From an uncultured Armatimonadota bacterium (GTDB lineage Bacteria > Armatimonadota > Fimbriimonadia > Fimbriimonadales > Fimbriimonadaceae): a stretch of DNA of 64,000 nt. The notes below the pieces were generated by a model, which saw only the letters and a program-made list of their open reading frames with translations, was not told the DNA's origin and did no database searches. A program made the position numbers and the translations under genes. Every line of letters begins with the position of its first letter. The first letter of the stretch is position 1. The stretch spans positions 62,001-126,000 of the forward strand of contig CAIUHP010000079.1 of NCBI GenBank assembly GCA_903899015.1, given 5' to 3'. This document shows, in pieces, positions 16,957 to 26,166 of the stretch.

Positions 16957-19806
16957 ATGACATCTCGGGCCAAATCTCGACCATTGCTTGACATACAACT
17001 ATTTGGCGAGACCAAGGTAACCGTAGCTGGAACTCAGGTCGTCGAGATGCCATCTCGACGTGCATTGTGGCTTCTTGCGATTCTCGGATTAAGGGAAGGA
17101 CGCCCAATAGAGCGAAATAAATTAGCTGGGCTACTGTGGCCAGACAGTTCCGATGACGCTGCTCTGCACAATCTTCGCCAAACGCTTGCAGGACTTAGGC
17201 GAGTCCTTGGACCCGCGAAGGACTGTATTGAGAGTGTCTCACCGCGCTCACTGGTACTAAGGAAGACATCTGACATTCGAATCGATGTTCTTGAGTTTGA
17301 TGCAGCCTGTGCCTCGGAATCTCTCCCCGATTTAGAGCACGCGTCCGAACTGTATCAGGAAAACTTGCTCGCTGGCTGTGAAGAGCCGTTTGCCGATGTT
17401 GAGAGAAGCGCGAGAGAAGTTGCATTTCTTAGTTCAGCTGATCGACTTGCCTCTCATTACACCTCCACCCTAAACTACGCTGCTGCCATAGCGGTTCTCC
17501 GGCGGACAATTGCGATCGATCCATTCCGTGAATCCTCTTACCGGGCGCTTATGGTATGCCTTGCCGAGTCGAACGAGTTGTTGGCGGCTCAGATTCTATA
17601 CAGGGAACTTCGATCTAAGCTCAATCGCGATTTGAATATCGAACCAAGTGAGCCGACCAAGGAGCTTTATCAATCGCTCAGAACTCAACGTCGATCGAAA
17701 TCAATCATTCTCGAATCTAAGGCTACGAGAACTGGCTTGCCTGTGCCACTAAGCAGTTTGGTAGGTAGACAGAAAGAGGTCGAAAGAGTAACGTCCCTCG
17801 TCAATCGATGTCGTCTAGTGACTCTGACGGGAGTTGGTGGAGTCGGGAAAACGAGACTCGCAATAGCAGTATCTGAAGCAGTCCAAGAGCGATTCTTGGA
17901 TGGCGTACGATTCCTTGATCTCGCCCCAGTCAGTGACCCAACAATGATCCCGTCAACGATCGCAACAGCTCTCGCAATCAAAGAAGACATAAGCAAACCG
18001 ATCATACAAAGTATTCTTGACCACCTATGGGCAAGTGAGATTCTGCTTGTCCTAGATAATTGCGAGCACTTGGTACAGGACTTGGTGCCCACCTTGGACC
18101 TCTTACTGTCCTCATCAAGAAACTTGCATGTCTTGGCAACCAGCCGACAATCCCTTGGTGTCAATGGAGAACTGATTTCGTCAGTGCCATCCCTTGCGAT
18201 ACCTGACGTTCAGCCTACCAATAGTCCAAAGGAAAGATCGAACTCGCTTAAGACCTCGGAATCAGTCCAGCTGTTTATCGAACGTTGTGGTGAAGCACTA
18301 CCGAAAGAGTTGTCCCTGGCTGACTTAGAATCCATTGGAGCAATTTGCCAAAGTCTAGACGGACTTCCCTTGGCGATTGAGCTCGCTGCAGCCCGCACAA
18401 ACTTTTTGACCGTTGGCGAGATCAAAGAGCGTCTTACCGACCGATTTGCGCTCCTGACAGCAGGAAACCGAACGATCGGTCGGCATAAAACCCTCAAGGA
18501 AACGATTGAATGGTCTTGGAGCATGCTTGAGGAAAATGAGCAAGACCTCCTCGCTCGGATGTCGGTCTTCAAAGGTGGTGCAACCCTCGAATCCATTGAG
18601 GGCTTGATTCGAAACACACCCGAGTCCAAGTCAACATTGGCACTGGTTGCTTCGCTTGTTGATAAATCACTGTTAACATCGGTCCGAAGTTCTCAAGGAA
18701 GTCGGTTTTTGATGCTTGAGTCCATTCGACAGTTTTCGGAGGAGAAGCTACGGAATCGCGGTGACCTAGAATTAGCGCTGAACAACCATCGAGACTACTT
18801 CCTGGCATGGCTAGACCAATCAACGCCTGCTCCTGCTACTCTTCAAGAACCGCTTTGGTTTGAGAAGCTTGAACAAGAGCATGACAACTTACGCGCGGCC
18901 CTTGACTGGTGTCATTTAGCCGGTGATCAAGACAAGGAGATTCGGCTTGCTGTCGGCTTAAGTCGGTTTTGGGACACCCACGGCCATTTAAATGAAGGTC
19001 GGCGCAGGATGGAATCGGTTCTAAAGAACGCCGATGAAGATCAGCGGCACCCCTTATGGGCAGGAGCACACGTGCTGGCAGGATGGATGGCTACTGTGCA
19101 GCACGACTGCCCAACTGCTTGTGTTCATTTTGAAAAAGCGATCTCAGTCTTCAGTGAGACCGGAGATGATGTCGCATTAGCGAGTGCCTACAACTGCCTT
19201 GGCACGGCGACCAACTACGCCGGAGACTATGAAGCGGCAATTGCTCATTTTGAGGAGGCTCTTAGGATCTACCAAAAGCTGGGCAGACAGGGTGGCATAG
19301 CGATGGTTCTCAATAACCTGGCCGAAGTTGCTCTCGGATCCGGAAATTATAAAACCGCTCGAAAGTATTTGGAGGGCAGTTTGGAGCAAGGAGCGAGCCT
19401 TAATCCCAATAATCCTGAAAGGCATGGGCTCACGCTTTTGAATCTATCCTTGGCAGATTATCTGCAGGGTCAGTTGGATGATGCTCTTGCTAATGCTGCC
19501 AAAGCCTTAATCCTATTCCGAGACTCATCGCTCGTCGTCGATATGCCTGCCGCACTAAATATGATGGGGCTGATACTCGGAGGACTCCAACTTTGGGCTC
19601 AATCCGCATGCCTATTTGGTGCGGCTGGGAAATTGGCGTCAGATCAAAACGTACCTATCACGGCGCTGCACAATCGCCCGAAAGAAACAACCATCAACAA
19701 CGCCCGCACTGTTCTCGGATCTGCGCGTTTTGATGCGAACTACGAAAAAGGGCAAAGGATGAATTTCAACGAAGCGATCTCGTTTGCGTTGTCTTTTACA
19801 TGTTGA
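16957..19806 (+). CDS. AfsR/SARP-like regulator with NB-ARC ATPase and TPR domains
   Basis: A 949-residue transcription regulator. Domains in order: winged-helix SARP-type DNA-binding domain (about 1-100; LFGETKVTVAG, RALWLLAILGL), bacterial transcriptional activation domain (about 105-245), NB-ARC/AAA ATPase with Walker A GVGGVGKT (292-299) and Walker B ILLVLDN (about 360-366) followed by the winged-helix segment GLPLAIELAAAR, and C-terminal TPR repeats (about 660-900; YAGDYEAAIAHFEEALRIY). The start is ATG 16957, 11 bases after GGAGGGG; a TTG at 16954 is less likely. Proteins of this layout act as signal-gated activators. It probably controls the divergent secreted-protein gene and itself. 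Confidence 0.9.
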   Translation: MTSRAKSRPLLDIQLFGETKVTVAGTQVVEMPSRRALWLLAILGLREGRPIERNKLAGLLWPDSSDDAALHNLRQTLAGLRRVLGPAKDCIESVSPRSLVLRKTSDIRIDVLEFDAACASESLPDLEHASELYQENLLAGCEEPFADVERSAREVAFLSSADRLASHYTSTLNYAAAIAVLRRTIAIDPFRESSYRALMVCLAESNELLAAQILYRELRSKLNRDLNIEPSEPTKELYQSLRTQRRSKSIILESKATRTGLPVPLSSLVGRQKEVERVTSLVNRCRLVTLTGVGGVGKTRLAIAVSEAVQERFLDGVRFLDLAPVSDPTMIPSTIATALAIKEDISKPIIQSILDHLWASEILLVLDNCEHLVQDLVPTLDLLLSSSRNLHVLATSRQSLGVNGELISSVPSLAIPDVQPTNSPKERSNSLKTSESVQLFIERCGEALPKELSLADLESIGAICQSLDGLPLAIELAAARTNFLTVGEIKERLTDRFALLTAGNRTIGRHKTLKETIEWSWSMLEENEQDLLARMSVFKGGATLESIEGLIRNTPESKSTLALVASLVDKSLLTSVRSSQGSRFLMLESIRQFSEEKLRNRGDLELALNNHRDYFLAWLDQSTPAPATLQEPLWFEKLEQEHDNLRAALDWCHLAGDQDKEIRLAVGLSRFWDTHGHLNEGRRRMESVLKNADEDQRHPLWAGAHVLAGWMATVQHDCPTACVHFEKAISVFSETGDDVALASAYNCLGTATNYAGDYEAAIAHFEEALRIYQKLGRQGGIAMVLNNLAEVALGSGNYKTARKYLEGSLEQGASLNPNNPERHGLTLLNLSLADYLQGQLDDALANAAKALILFRDSSLVVDMPAALNMMGLILGGLQLWAQSACLFGAAGKLASDQNVPITALHNRPKETTINNARTVLGSARFDANYEKGQRMNFNEAISFALSFTC

Positions 19807-19809
19807 AAT

Positions 19810-19886
19810 TGGTCGGGATGACAGGATTCGAACCTGCGACCTCTGCGTTCCGAACACAGCGCTCTACCAAGCTGAGCCACATCCCG
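19810..19886 (-). tRNA. tRNA-Pro (anticodon CGG)
   Basis: Minus-strand cloverleaf: acceptor CGGGATG pairs with CATCCCG, D-arm GCTC/GAGC, anticodon arm CTGTG-TTCGGAA-CGCAG with anticodon CGG (19850-19852), T-arm GCAGG-TTCGAAT-CCTGT, discriminator A and an encoded CCA at 19812-19810. It lies 3 bases after the stop of the convergent SARP gene. Confidence 0.95.
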
Positions 19887-19954
19887 ACGGGCTCTGAGGA
19901 GCCGAAGAAATAATACCTGTTGATTGTGGGATGTGAGATACGTCCGCTGAGTGA

Positions 19955-20305
19955 CTATGCTTCGGACAGGTGGTGGCGGACTCTTTGGACCAGGCCACCG
20001 GAGGTCGTCATTCCGCTGAAGGTTTGGATGACTTCTCCTGATTTGACGAGCACAAAGGTTGGCGTGCCTCGAACTCCGAATCGGGCGAGGAGTTCGGGTT
20101 CCTCGTCAACATTCACTAGCCCGATCACGACTTCACCGCTTAGCGTTTCGGCGGCTTTCTCGATAGCTCGCTTCATGAGATTGCAAGGAACACACCAGGT
20201 TGCCCAAAAGTCGAGCAGGATCGGTAGATTGCCTTCCTTGGCGAGTGAAGCGAAATTGGCCGATGTAACGGTGATCGTATGAAGGGTTGGTTTGAGGGAG
20301 GGCAT
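19955..20305 (-). CDS. Thioredoxin
   Basis: A 116-residue cytoplasmic thioredoxin with the redox motif WCVPC (Cys38, Cys41) in the usual context LDFWATWC, the cis-proline loop RGTPTFVLVKSG and C-terminal helix. The active-site dipeptide is Val-Pro, a frequent variant of the Gly-Pro of classical thioredoxins. There is no signal peptide. It probably reduces disulfides in cytoplasmic proteins. It stands alone upstream of the tRNA-Pro gene. Confidence 0.92.
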   Translation of the reverse strand: MPSLKPTLHTITVTSANFASLAKEGNLPILLDFWATWCVPCNLMKRAIEKAAETLSGEVVIGLVNVDEEPELLARFGVRGTPTFVLVKSGEVIQTFSGMTTSGGLVQRVRHHLSEA

Positions 20306-20394
20306 GGCTAGTCACATTAGGTCGAGTGCCACTTTGGCATTCTCACCAGCCCTACAAGACGAGAGGCAACCTGAAAGTTCCAACCAATGAAAGG

Positions 20395-21123
20395 CTAAAC
20401 CGGAATGACGTCGTTCGCAAACACATCTTCGCCTGAGAAGAAACGGTCAGCAACATCGGCAGACGTTAAGGCCGTTTCAAGCGCGAGGGCAAATACCAAC
20501 TCCGTTGGACGGTAGCCGACTGCTTCCAATCCCATTTGGATGCCTTGCCGAACGGCGCCCGCTGACATCAGGACCGGCATGATGATGGGAATCGCAACTC
20601 CGCTATTCGGATCTTCTCGACCTTCGGCGCACTTCTGAACATCCATCGAGTTACAACCCCGACAGATAAACGGTCGAACATCGTAGACCGGGCACAGGTT
20701 GCCATCGAGAATCGGACAAGCCAGTGAGAACATCGAACCGGCAGGATGCCGTTGAAATTCTTCACGGTAGGACTGGCATCTCACTAAAAGGTCTCCCACT
20801 TGCTCAGGTGACCAATTAGCGCGAATATATTCACTCACGGCAAAGACCTCGGTCGCGGTCGATCGTACCCATTGGTAGCAACAATGAGAGCAGCCGTCGG
20901 AACACTTCGGACGCATAAACTCACGCTCTTCTTCAGACATGGTGTCTAGCTGAGTCAACACATCCTTGATGCGATTGTCCGTGATGAGCGCAGCTTTTCG
21001 AAAAATCTTCTGACTTCGTTCGAGGGTGCGTTCCCTCTGCAATCCGCTAGACGTTAGAGTCTGAGCGAAGTCGACTAATCCCATGAACTGCTTGTTTGAT
21101 TCGCGATCGATCGGAGGTTGCAT
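20395..21123 (-). CDS. YkgJ-family cysteine-cluster protein
   Basis: A 242-residue protein with the zinc- or iron-chelating cysteine pattern of the YkgJ/CxxCxxCC superfamily: CSDGCSHCCYQWV, then CPILDGNLCPVYDVRPFICRGCNS. The rest is helical. These proteins are thought to bind a metal or Fe-S centre; the role is unknown. A single gene with its start at ATG 21123 and no close operon partner (downstream thioredoxin 90 bases away). Confidence 0.85.
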   Translation of the reverse strand: MQPPIDRESNKQFMGLVDFAQTLTSSGLQRERTLERSQKIFRKAALITDNRIKDVLTQLDTMSEEEREFMRPKCSDGCSHCCYQWVRSTATEVFAVSEYIRANWSPEQVGDLLVRCQSYREEFQRHPAGSMFSLACPILDGNLCPVYDVRPFICRGCNSMDVQKCAEGREDPNSGVAIPIIMPVLMSAGAVRQGIQMGLEAVGYRPTELVFALALETALTSADVADRFFSGEDVFANDVIPV

Positions 21124-21202
21124 ATTTGAACTCGGGGAGCTGATGTCTTATATCTTAATGGCCAGGTGCATCGCTAGGCAGACATTTGAGTGAGTCGTGT
21201 CG

Positions 21203-22432
21203 TTATCGGAAGATTTGATGCCACAGGGGCCGGAGCCAATCGTCGATCAGGAACATGAGTCGATCCAACAGGAAGCTCATTCTGGTCATCACGGTATTGC
21301 CGAAGAAGGCACCCAATCCGATCATCAAAACCCATCGACCGGAGCTAGAAACGGCTGCGATCATCGGACCTCGACGCTTAAAGCTAAAGAAAAAGTAGGT
21401 CATCACACAGAAAATCGTGACAACTGAGACCCAATTATCGAAGTAGTCACGGGCAGTCAACTTCGGCTGAGGCGGAGGAATTTCCCATATTTCAGAAACC
21501 TTCGGGCCCGTAATCATGGCGATGCCGTCGAACGACTGAACGCTGACGATCGGCTCAGGATAAGTAGCCGACCATAGAAAATCTCCGGCGTGAACGCCTT
21601 CGGCAACCCCGTCTTTGATCGCGTATGCGCTAAGTTCGCTTCCTTTTGCCCGAAGCTCTACTCCATGACCAAGTTGCGGTTGGCGATAGACAGCAACGAC
21701 CTTTAGCGGATCTCCTTCTCGATTCCCCAGAAGTTCTCCCGTGAACGTGATGGGATTGATCTTGCCGGTGGATCGGTCGACTTGAACCACTTCTGTCAGA
21801 CATGGAACCATGATTTTTTCAGCCACGAAACGAGGAGGTCCAGTGACGGCGGAAGGAAGTTTGGTTTGCCAAACTCGAACCCCGCCGAGAACTTCGTCGG
21901 CTTCAATGGTATTCCCCGAAACAAAGATCGCAAGCGAATCATCGACGAGTGGCTCGAAAGCCGAACCCGGTAGCTTGAGTGTGGTACGAGGTTGAGGTCG
22001 AACAATCGGAGGGGCAAGCGGTTTGAAAGCATCAAGTATCTGAGGAATGTTCCGACCGAGTTGACTCTTGAAAGTGAGACCCGCGCCAATACCGATCGTG
22101 ATGCCAATTGCGATTTTGCTGAGAGATGCATACTTGCGACTCAACTGAAGATAAAAGAGAATCCCGATTCCACCCACGAGTGCCCAAAGTGCGCCATAAG
22201 GAGATCCTGCCCCCCCAAACAGAGCTCGAAACCCGTCGATCATGGGCAAATACCATTGGGGATACAAAACGTCTCGCCACTGAATGATCGCTTGGTAACC
22301 GAGGTTGATGCCGATGAATATCTGCATCATCACTCGATACAAGGTGTTGTCCTTGAACAAGTACGTGTAAACCGACAGGACGCAGAAAGCGCTGATCCAG
22401 ATTTGCCAGTTGTTAGCCCAGTACCCGGTCAC
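21203..22432 (-). CDS. Multi-pass membrane protein of the DUF6754-type operon (fourth gene)
   Basis: A 409-residue integral membrane protein: five or more predicted helices in the first 130 residues (IWISAFCVLSVYTYLF, YGALWALVGGIGILFYL, IAIGITIGIGAGLTF), an extracytoplasmic beta-rich domain (about 135-325), and C-terminal helices (WVSVVTIFCVMTYFFFSF, WVLMIGLGAFFGN). No known family. It overlaps the preceding gene by 4 bases (ATGA), so it is the last cistron of a four-gene membrane operon. It probably forms a membrane complex with the three upstream products. Confidence 0.7.
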   Translation of the reverse strand: MTGYWANNWQIWISAFCVLSVYTYLFKDNTLYRVMMQIFIGINLGYQAIIQWRDVLYPQWYLPMIDGFRALFGGAGSPYGALWALVGGIGILFYLQLSRKYASLSKIAIGITIGIGAGLTFKSQLGRNIPQILDAFKPLAPPIVRPQPRTTLKLPGSAFEPLVDDSLAIFVSGNTIEADEVLGGVRVWQTKLPSAVTGPPRFVAEKIMVPCLTEVVQVDRSTGKINPITFTGELLGNREGDPLKVVAVYRQPQLGHGVELRAKGSELSAYAIKDGVAEGVHAGDFLWSATYPEPIVSVQSFDGIAMITGPKVSEIWEIPPPQPKLTARDYFDNWVSVVTIFCVMTYFFFSFKRRGPMIAAVSSSGRWVLMIGLGAFFGNTVMTRMSFLLDRLMFLIDDWLRPLWHQIFR

Positions 22433-23331
22433 AGTTGCCCCTTCTTTGCTGCCCGTTCGTTGGCGATCAGTTTTCGACGGGCGATCATTCCCACATTGCC
22501 CGCAAGAATAAAGAAGATGATAACAAGATGCCCAAATGCAAGCGGGACGACAAGCTTTTGCCCCCTCATCCCTTCCGACTTAAACGCCTTCCCGTATTTT
22601 TCGTTGAGCAAATTTTCGTATTCGGCGGCTCCCCGAGTACCGACCATCATGCCTATGATCTGTCCGCTTGAAATGTAGGGATAGTAACCGGATGAAACCA
22701 TGCCGGCACAAGAAAACAAGAGTGGCACGCGAGAAGCTGGATCGAAGAAAGCGGTCCAATCCAAATTCGGGGTGTATTCCACATCCCAAAGACAGCTGAA
22801 ATCGTTCAAGGAATTGACGTGCTCCATCAACGGAAGCTTTGTAAAGTCGCGAGTCGAGTTGTGGCGATAGTCAGTTTGAAAGACTTGCTTGATGTTCCGT
22901 CCAATCGAACCCATGACGAGCGGAGCACCCCTCGTTAAGCCAAGGTTGACCCAGTCGCGACCGTAGACGCATCCATATCGTTTCGCCTGACGCTCATTTA
23001 CGGTTTCTGCAAGCTGCGGAGAAACCGCGTCCGAGTCGATCGAAAAGACGATGAATGGAACGTGATTCATCATGCAGTGAGCAACGATCGCCTCATATTG
23101 GGGCCAGTTCTCACCTTGCGAGCCGGGATCCCAGTTACTGCAAATCGCTACAACCTTATTCGGAGCAGAATTTTGTGTGATGTTGAATGCGCTGCGTGTC
23201 TCTTTCCAGATCATGAGCGGCAGTCGAATGGGATAGAGGAACGGTAGTCCAGCTGCGATGAAGAGGACCAAATAAATGGTCTTCCTCGGGATCACTTCCA
23301 AACGGGCGAGCAATTGGAGCAACTTATTCAC
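22429..23331 (-). CDS. Membrane-anchored protein with Rossmann-like domain (third gene of DUF6754-type operon)
   Basis: A 300-residue protein with an N-terminal helix (TIYLVLFIAAGLPFLYPI), a large soluble domain beginning KVVAICSNWDPGSQ and ending with GQIIGMMVGTRGAAEYENLL, and a C-terminal helix (LAFGHLVIIFFILAGNVGMIA). The start is GTG 23331, overlapping the stop of the previous gene (GTGAATAA); a longer frame to 23415 would overlap it by 92 bases. The GMMVGTRGAAEYENLL stretch resembles VMMGSVAGQDYGKLFLLG in the first gene, suggesting the two are paralogous domains. Function unknown. Confidence 0.68.
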   Translation of the reverse strand: MNKLLQLLARLEVIPRKTIYLVLFIAAGLPFLYPIRLPLMIWKETRSAFNITQNSAPNKVVAICSNWDPGSQGENWPQYEAIVAHCMMNHVPFIVFSIDSDAVSPQLAETVNERQAKRYGCVYGRDWVNLGLTRGAPLVMGSIGRNIKQVFQTDYRHNSTRDFTKLPLMEHVNSLNDFSCLWDVEYTPNLDWTAFFDPASRVPLLFSCAGMVSSGYYPYISSGQIIGMMVGTRGAAEYENLLNEKYGKAFKSEGMRGQKLVVPLAFGHLVIIFFILAGNVGMIARRKLIANERAAKKGQL

Positions 23332-24547
23332 CCCCCGAAACTGACTTTTCCATGCTGAACCAATATCGAAGCGCGGTCGCAATTGCGCCCAGCATGACTC
23401 CAAATGTGAGTCCACGAAAAACCGATGTGTTGGGAACTCGCAAGATCCAACCCGCTATATTGGGCAACCAAAGTGCACTGTACTGCTCGCCCATCCAACT
23501 CGTAAGGTAAGAGCCAAATGGAGTCTGCCCTAACATCACGATGAGAGCTGAAGTCATCATGAGCGCGGCCTCGGCGGTCTTCACTCGAAACGCTCGGTAA
23601 GCAGCCGCTGCCATATAGAAGGCTAAAAGGCTGAAAATCGCGGAATTAACAGACGCAATTACGCGAAGAACAAAGAAATCACTCGTTGCCCGTGCCGCTG
23701 TGCCTGGGTCCTCGTATTTGCCGACACCCGCAATCACTCCCATTGCAACCGCGAAGAAGAAGAAGATAGAGAGATACCACCCCGTTTTTCGCTGGACCAA
23801 AATGCGAGTATGAGTCATGCCCAGGCTCAGCAAGCCGATTCCGAAGGCCATCGTCGTGATGACGGTGTTAAATTGTGCAGCGGTATCCCGGTTGTCCACA
23901 AATGTCGTTGCTGGCCCAATTTGAGCGGTATCGCCGACTTTGAGATCATCGACGGACACTTCCCCACCCGGTCCATTTCGGGCGAGTTTGATAACCGCGG
24001 TGTGATCGCCTAAGGATCGAGTCACGCGACCAGAACGCGAAATGAAGTCAATCGATCCGGGGTCTTTGCTGACAACGATGCCGTCTACCTGTTCGATGGA
24101 CATCGGTTGTCCGGTTGTGGGAGTCGCGATTGGATCGCTACCGGCTCCAGTCACCCACTTTTGGCCGGGACTTAAAGAGAGCTGAGTTCCGTCTGCGAGA
24201 GAAACCGACTGAGGATTGATGATGTGGGCAGCCACAAAGGGTCCGATTCGGACCGTGACTTTTGCTCCTACACCAGCTTCGCGTAGAAGGATCGCCGTCA
24301 ACTTTGGCTTCCCTAACGTGTCTCTTTGAGAGGACAGCAATTGAGGGCGCAGATTGTTTTTGGATATCAGTTGGTACAAAATAGGCGCGCTGGTGCCCGA
24401 TCGAACCGAGACTGAGCCGGGTTTCCAATCCGCTACAACCGCTTGAAACGAAACACCGGGCATCGTTGGGGGCACGATGAAATCGAGAAGAAAGTAGAGC
24501 CCTGCAATGAAGGTGACAACGATCGTGATGATTCGGCGGCCTTTCAT
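23324..24547 (-). CDS. Membrane protein (second gene of DUF6754-type operon)
   Basis: A 407-residue protein: N-terminal signal anchor (IITIVVTFIAGLYFLLDFIV), an extracytoplasmic beta-rich region of about 200 residues with two similar modules (GVGAKVTVRIGPFVAAHI and DDLKVGDTAQIGPATTFV), then four or five membrane helices (GIGLLSLGMTHTRILV, WYLSIFFFFAVAMGVIAG, IFSLLAFYMAAAAYRAF and others). No known domain. It starts 3 bases after the stop of the first gene and overlaps the third gene by 8 bases. Probably a subunit of the same membrane assembly. Confidence 0.7.
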   Translation of the reverse strand: MKGRRIITIVVTFIAGLYFLLDFIVPPTMPGVSFQAVVADWKPGSVSVRSGTSAPILYQLISKNNLRPQLLSSQRDTLGKPKLTAILLREAGVGAKVTVRIGPFVAAHIINPQSVSLADGTQLSLSPGQKWVTGAGSDPIATPTTGQPMSIEQVDGIVVSKDPGSIDFISRSGRVTRSLGDHTAVIKLARNGPGGEVSVDDLKVGDTAQIGPATTFVDNRDTAAQFNTVITTMAFGIGLLSLGMTHTRILVQRKTGWYLSIFFFFAVAMGVIAGVGKYEDPGTAARATSDFFVLRVIASVNSAIFSLLAFYMAAAAYRAFRVKTAEAALMMTSALIVMLGQTPFGSYLTSWMGEQYSALWLPNIAGWILRVPNTSVFRGLTFGVMLGAIATALRYWFSMEKSVSGGE

Positions 24548-24550
24548 AAG

Positions 24551-25333
24551 TTAAAAAACGAAAAGGCGCTCGAAGCCATTGATGGGATTGCCGATGCCGT
24601 AAAGGGTTGAAACGACGATTCCGACGGCGATGATTCCTAGGAGAAACAACTTTCCGTAATCTTGCCCGGCGACGCTACCCATCATCACTGGTTCTCGGCT
24701 GAGATAAGAGGAGCATGCAAATAATTCCTCAACCATAACGACGTAATCGCACGAAGCAATAAAGAAAGGAATCTGATAGATCTCTCCGGTACCAGCAATC
24801 TGCATGCAGCCTGCCAACTGGCCCCCTTCTGAATTGAGGAGTGATGTGTAATCGTATGAGCCGAAGAGAAAGACGCTCGCGACTCTTCGATCTTTCATGA
24901 TTGCCGCCGCTCCAAGGGCGGTTAGGTCGCTCTGAGTCGAAATGAAACGAACTTCGGACGTATGCATTAGCTCGGGCCGACCGGCTTTATCATACGAAGA
25001 GCGGATTACGTCCTCGCAAATCGGGACCATTACCGGCTTGCATGTGGTGACGATGAGAGGAACTCCAAATACGGCGCATTTGCCCGCCACGTGCCCTAGC
25101 ACTCCAAGGGCGGCAAGGGTTTGAATATTGGTGTAGTCCTCGGTGCCGGGGTTAAAGAGAACTGGAGTGCCAAGTTCGGCGGCACGTCCGATCGCTTCAT
25201 CGATTGCGACCAATCCAGGAATGGGCCGGATGTAAATTTGATCGGGATGACGTTTAGCAACCCAGATCTTCCAAAGAATTAAGCCCGAGAAGACAATGAT
25301 TAATAGAAGTGTCTGGAGATTAGCTGTATCGAT
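24551..25333 (-). CDS. DUF6754-like membrane protein, first gene of operon; start codon unclear
   Basis: The recognised body starts GLVAIDEAIGRAAELGTPVLFNPGTEDY, a DUF6754-like fold, and ends with a C-terminal membrane helix (LFLLGIIAVGIVVSTLYGI). A conventional start (TTG 25213) would give 220 residues, but the open frame continues upstream and encodes a clear membrane helix (QTLLLIIVFSGLILWKIW) back to a TGA at 25336-25334, without any ATG, GTG or TTG. An SD-like AAGGTGG lies about 7 bases before the first codon (ATC, 25333). The true start is thus either a rare ATC or ATT codon or hidden by an error. Upstream of a three-gene membrane operon, all closely spaced. Confidence 0.6.
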   Translation of the reverse strand: MDTANLQTLLLIIVFSGLILWKIWVAKRHPDQIYIRPIPGLVAIDEAIGRAAELGTPVLFNPGTEDYTNIQTLAALGVLGHVAGKCAVFGVPLIVTTCKPVMVPICEDVIRSSYDKAGRPELMHTSEVRFISTQSDLTALGAAAIMKDRRVASVFLFGSYDYTSLLNSEGGQLAGCMQIAGTGEIYQIPFFIASCDYVVMVEELFACSSYLSREPVMMGSVAGQDYGKLFLLGIIAVGIVVSTLYGIGNPINGFERLFVF

Positions 25334-25451
25334 TCAAACACCACCTTACAAGACCATCGCTCTCATTCTAACTCAGGTTCACCGTATTGGTCGTAATCCG
25401 AGGTCGTAAGGTTCGGCTACGGCACGTGAACGAGCCTGATACTTAAGTTTT

Positions 25452-25880
25452 TTAAGCTAAAAGCCAGAGTTTTAGGTGGGTGAAGCGCTTGAAACCACTA
25501 TCTAGCGTTGCCCAAGTTAGGCCCAATGCGGTTGCTAATGCTGCCAAATAAGTATCGGTACTGGGCGTTTCTTGCCCCTCTAAGCCGCCTATGATTTCAG
25601 ACCAAGCCAGATTCACTTGAATCGTGTCATCTACCCAAAAGAATCGGTCGTCGGACATCATCACGTTGACGACATTCCACGCCTCAACCGCCGAAAGAAG
25701 CCCGTCTCCCATAACCGTACGTCGCGTAAGGAGCCTTAATAGCCCCATCTGAGTGACTCGGCAAACTCCTATTTGGCTGGAAGATTGGATGCCCGACAAC
25801 CACTTGTTAGCTAACCCACAATGCTGATGGTCCTTTACAATAATTGCAAACAGGACGTTTACGTCTGCCAAATAAGCCAT
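25452..25880 (-). CDS. vapC: PIN-domain ribonuclease toxin VapC
   Basis: A 142-residue PIN-domain protein with the first acidic residue in LADVNVLFA (Asp6) and the later ones in STDTYLAALA (Asp109) and TLDSGF (Asp127), together with the VapC-type CRVTQMGLLRLLT signature. PIN toxins cut RNA and are kept in check by a partner antitoxin. The start ATG overlaps the antitoxin stop by one base (TGATG), the usual translational coupling of VapBC. Confidence 0.88.
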   Translation of the reverse strand: MAYLADVNVLFAIIVKDHQHCGLANKWLSGIQSSSQIGVCRVTQMGLLRLLTRRTVMGDGLLSAVEAWNVVNVMMSDDRFFWVDDTIQVNLAWSEIIGGLEGQETPSTDTYLAALATALGLTWATLDSGFKRFTHLKLWLLA

Positions 25881-26140
25881 CAGGATTTGAACCCGGTGCC
25901 TCGTAAATCGTCTTCATCTTCAAACTTTGAGAGAGCTTCACGCACGGCGAGGGATGTTATTGGAGAGCCACTGGAAATCAAAGGAAAAGACACTCGAGAG
26001 GGACTAGGGACACCGTTTAAACGAACGAGTTCTTCCCTCAGGGCCTGGCTAACGAGCTCTTTGAGAGTCATTCCATGCTGAATGGCGGCAACCTTAGCTT
26101 GCCTTAGCAAATCATCCGAAAGATCTAATGTCGTTCGCAT
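25880..26140 (-). CDS. vapB: Ribbon-helix-helix antitoxin VapB
   Basis: An 86-residue antitoxin. The N-terminus MRTTLDLSDDLLRQAKVAA with TLKELVSQALREEL is a ribbon-helix-helix DNA-binding domain; the C-terminal tail (LISSGSPITSLAVREALSKFEDEDDL) would wrap the toxin. It is upstream of and coupled to vapC, as expected. It probably represses its own promoter by binding the inverted repeat at 26143-26166. Confidence 0.88.
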   Translation of the reverse strand: MRTTLDLSDDLLRQAKVAAIQHGMTLKELVSQALREELVRLNGVPSPSRVSFPLISSGSPITSLAVREALSKFEDEDDLRGTGFKS

Positions 26141-26142
26141 AT

Positions 26143-26166
26143 AAGCATATTAACATATTTATGCTT
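26143..26166 (-). promoter_or_regulatory. Candidate VapB operator
   Basis: AAGCATA (26143-26149) and TATGCTT (26160-26166) are a perfect 7-bp inverted repeat with a 10-base AT-rich spacer, 3 bases upstream of the antitoxin ATG at 26140. Its place at the promoter suggests autoregulation. Confidence 0.6.

Noticed and set aside
21992-22678. 228-codon plus-strand frame inside the membrane operon
   Set aside because: Antisense to two overlapping membrane-protein genes with consistent hydrophobic pattern; no start signals.
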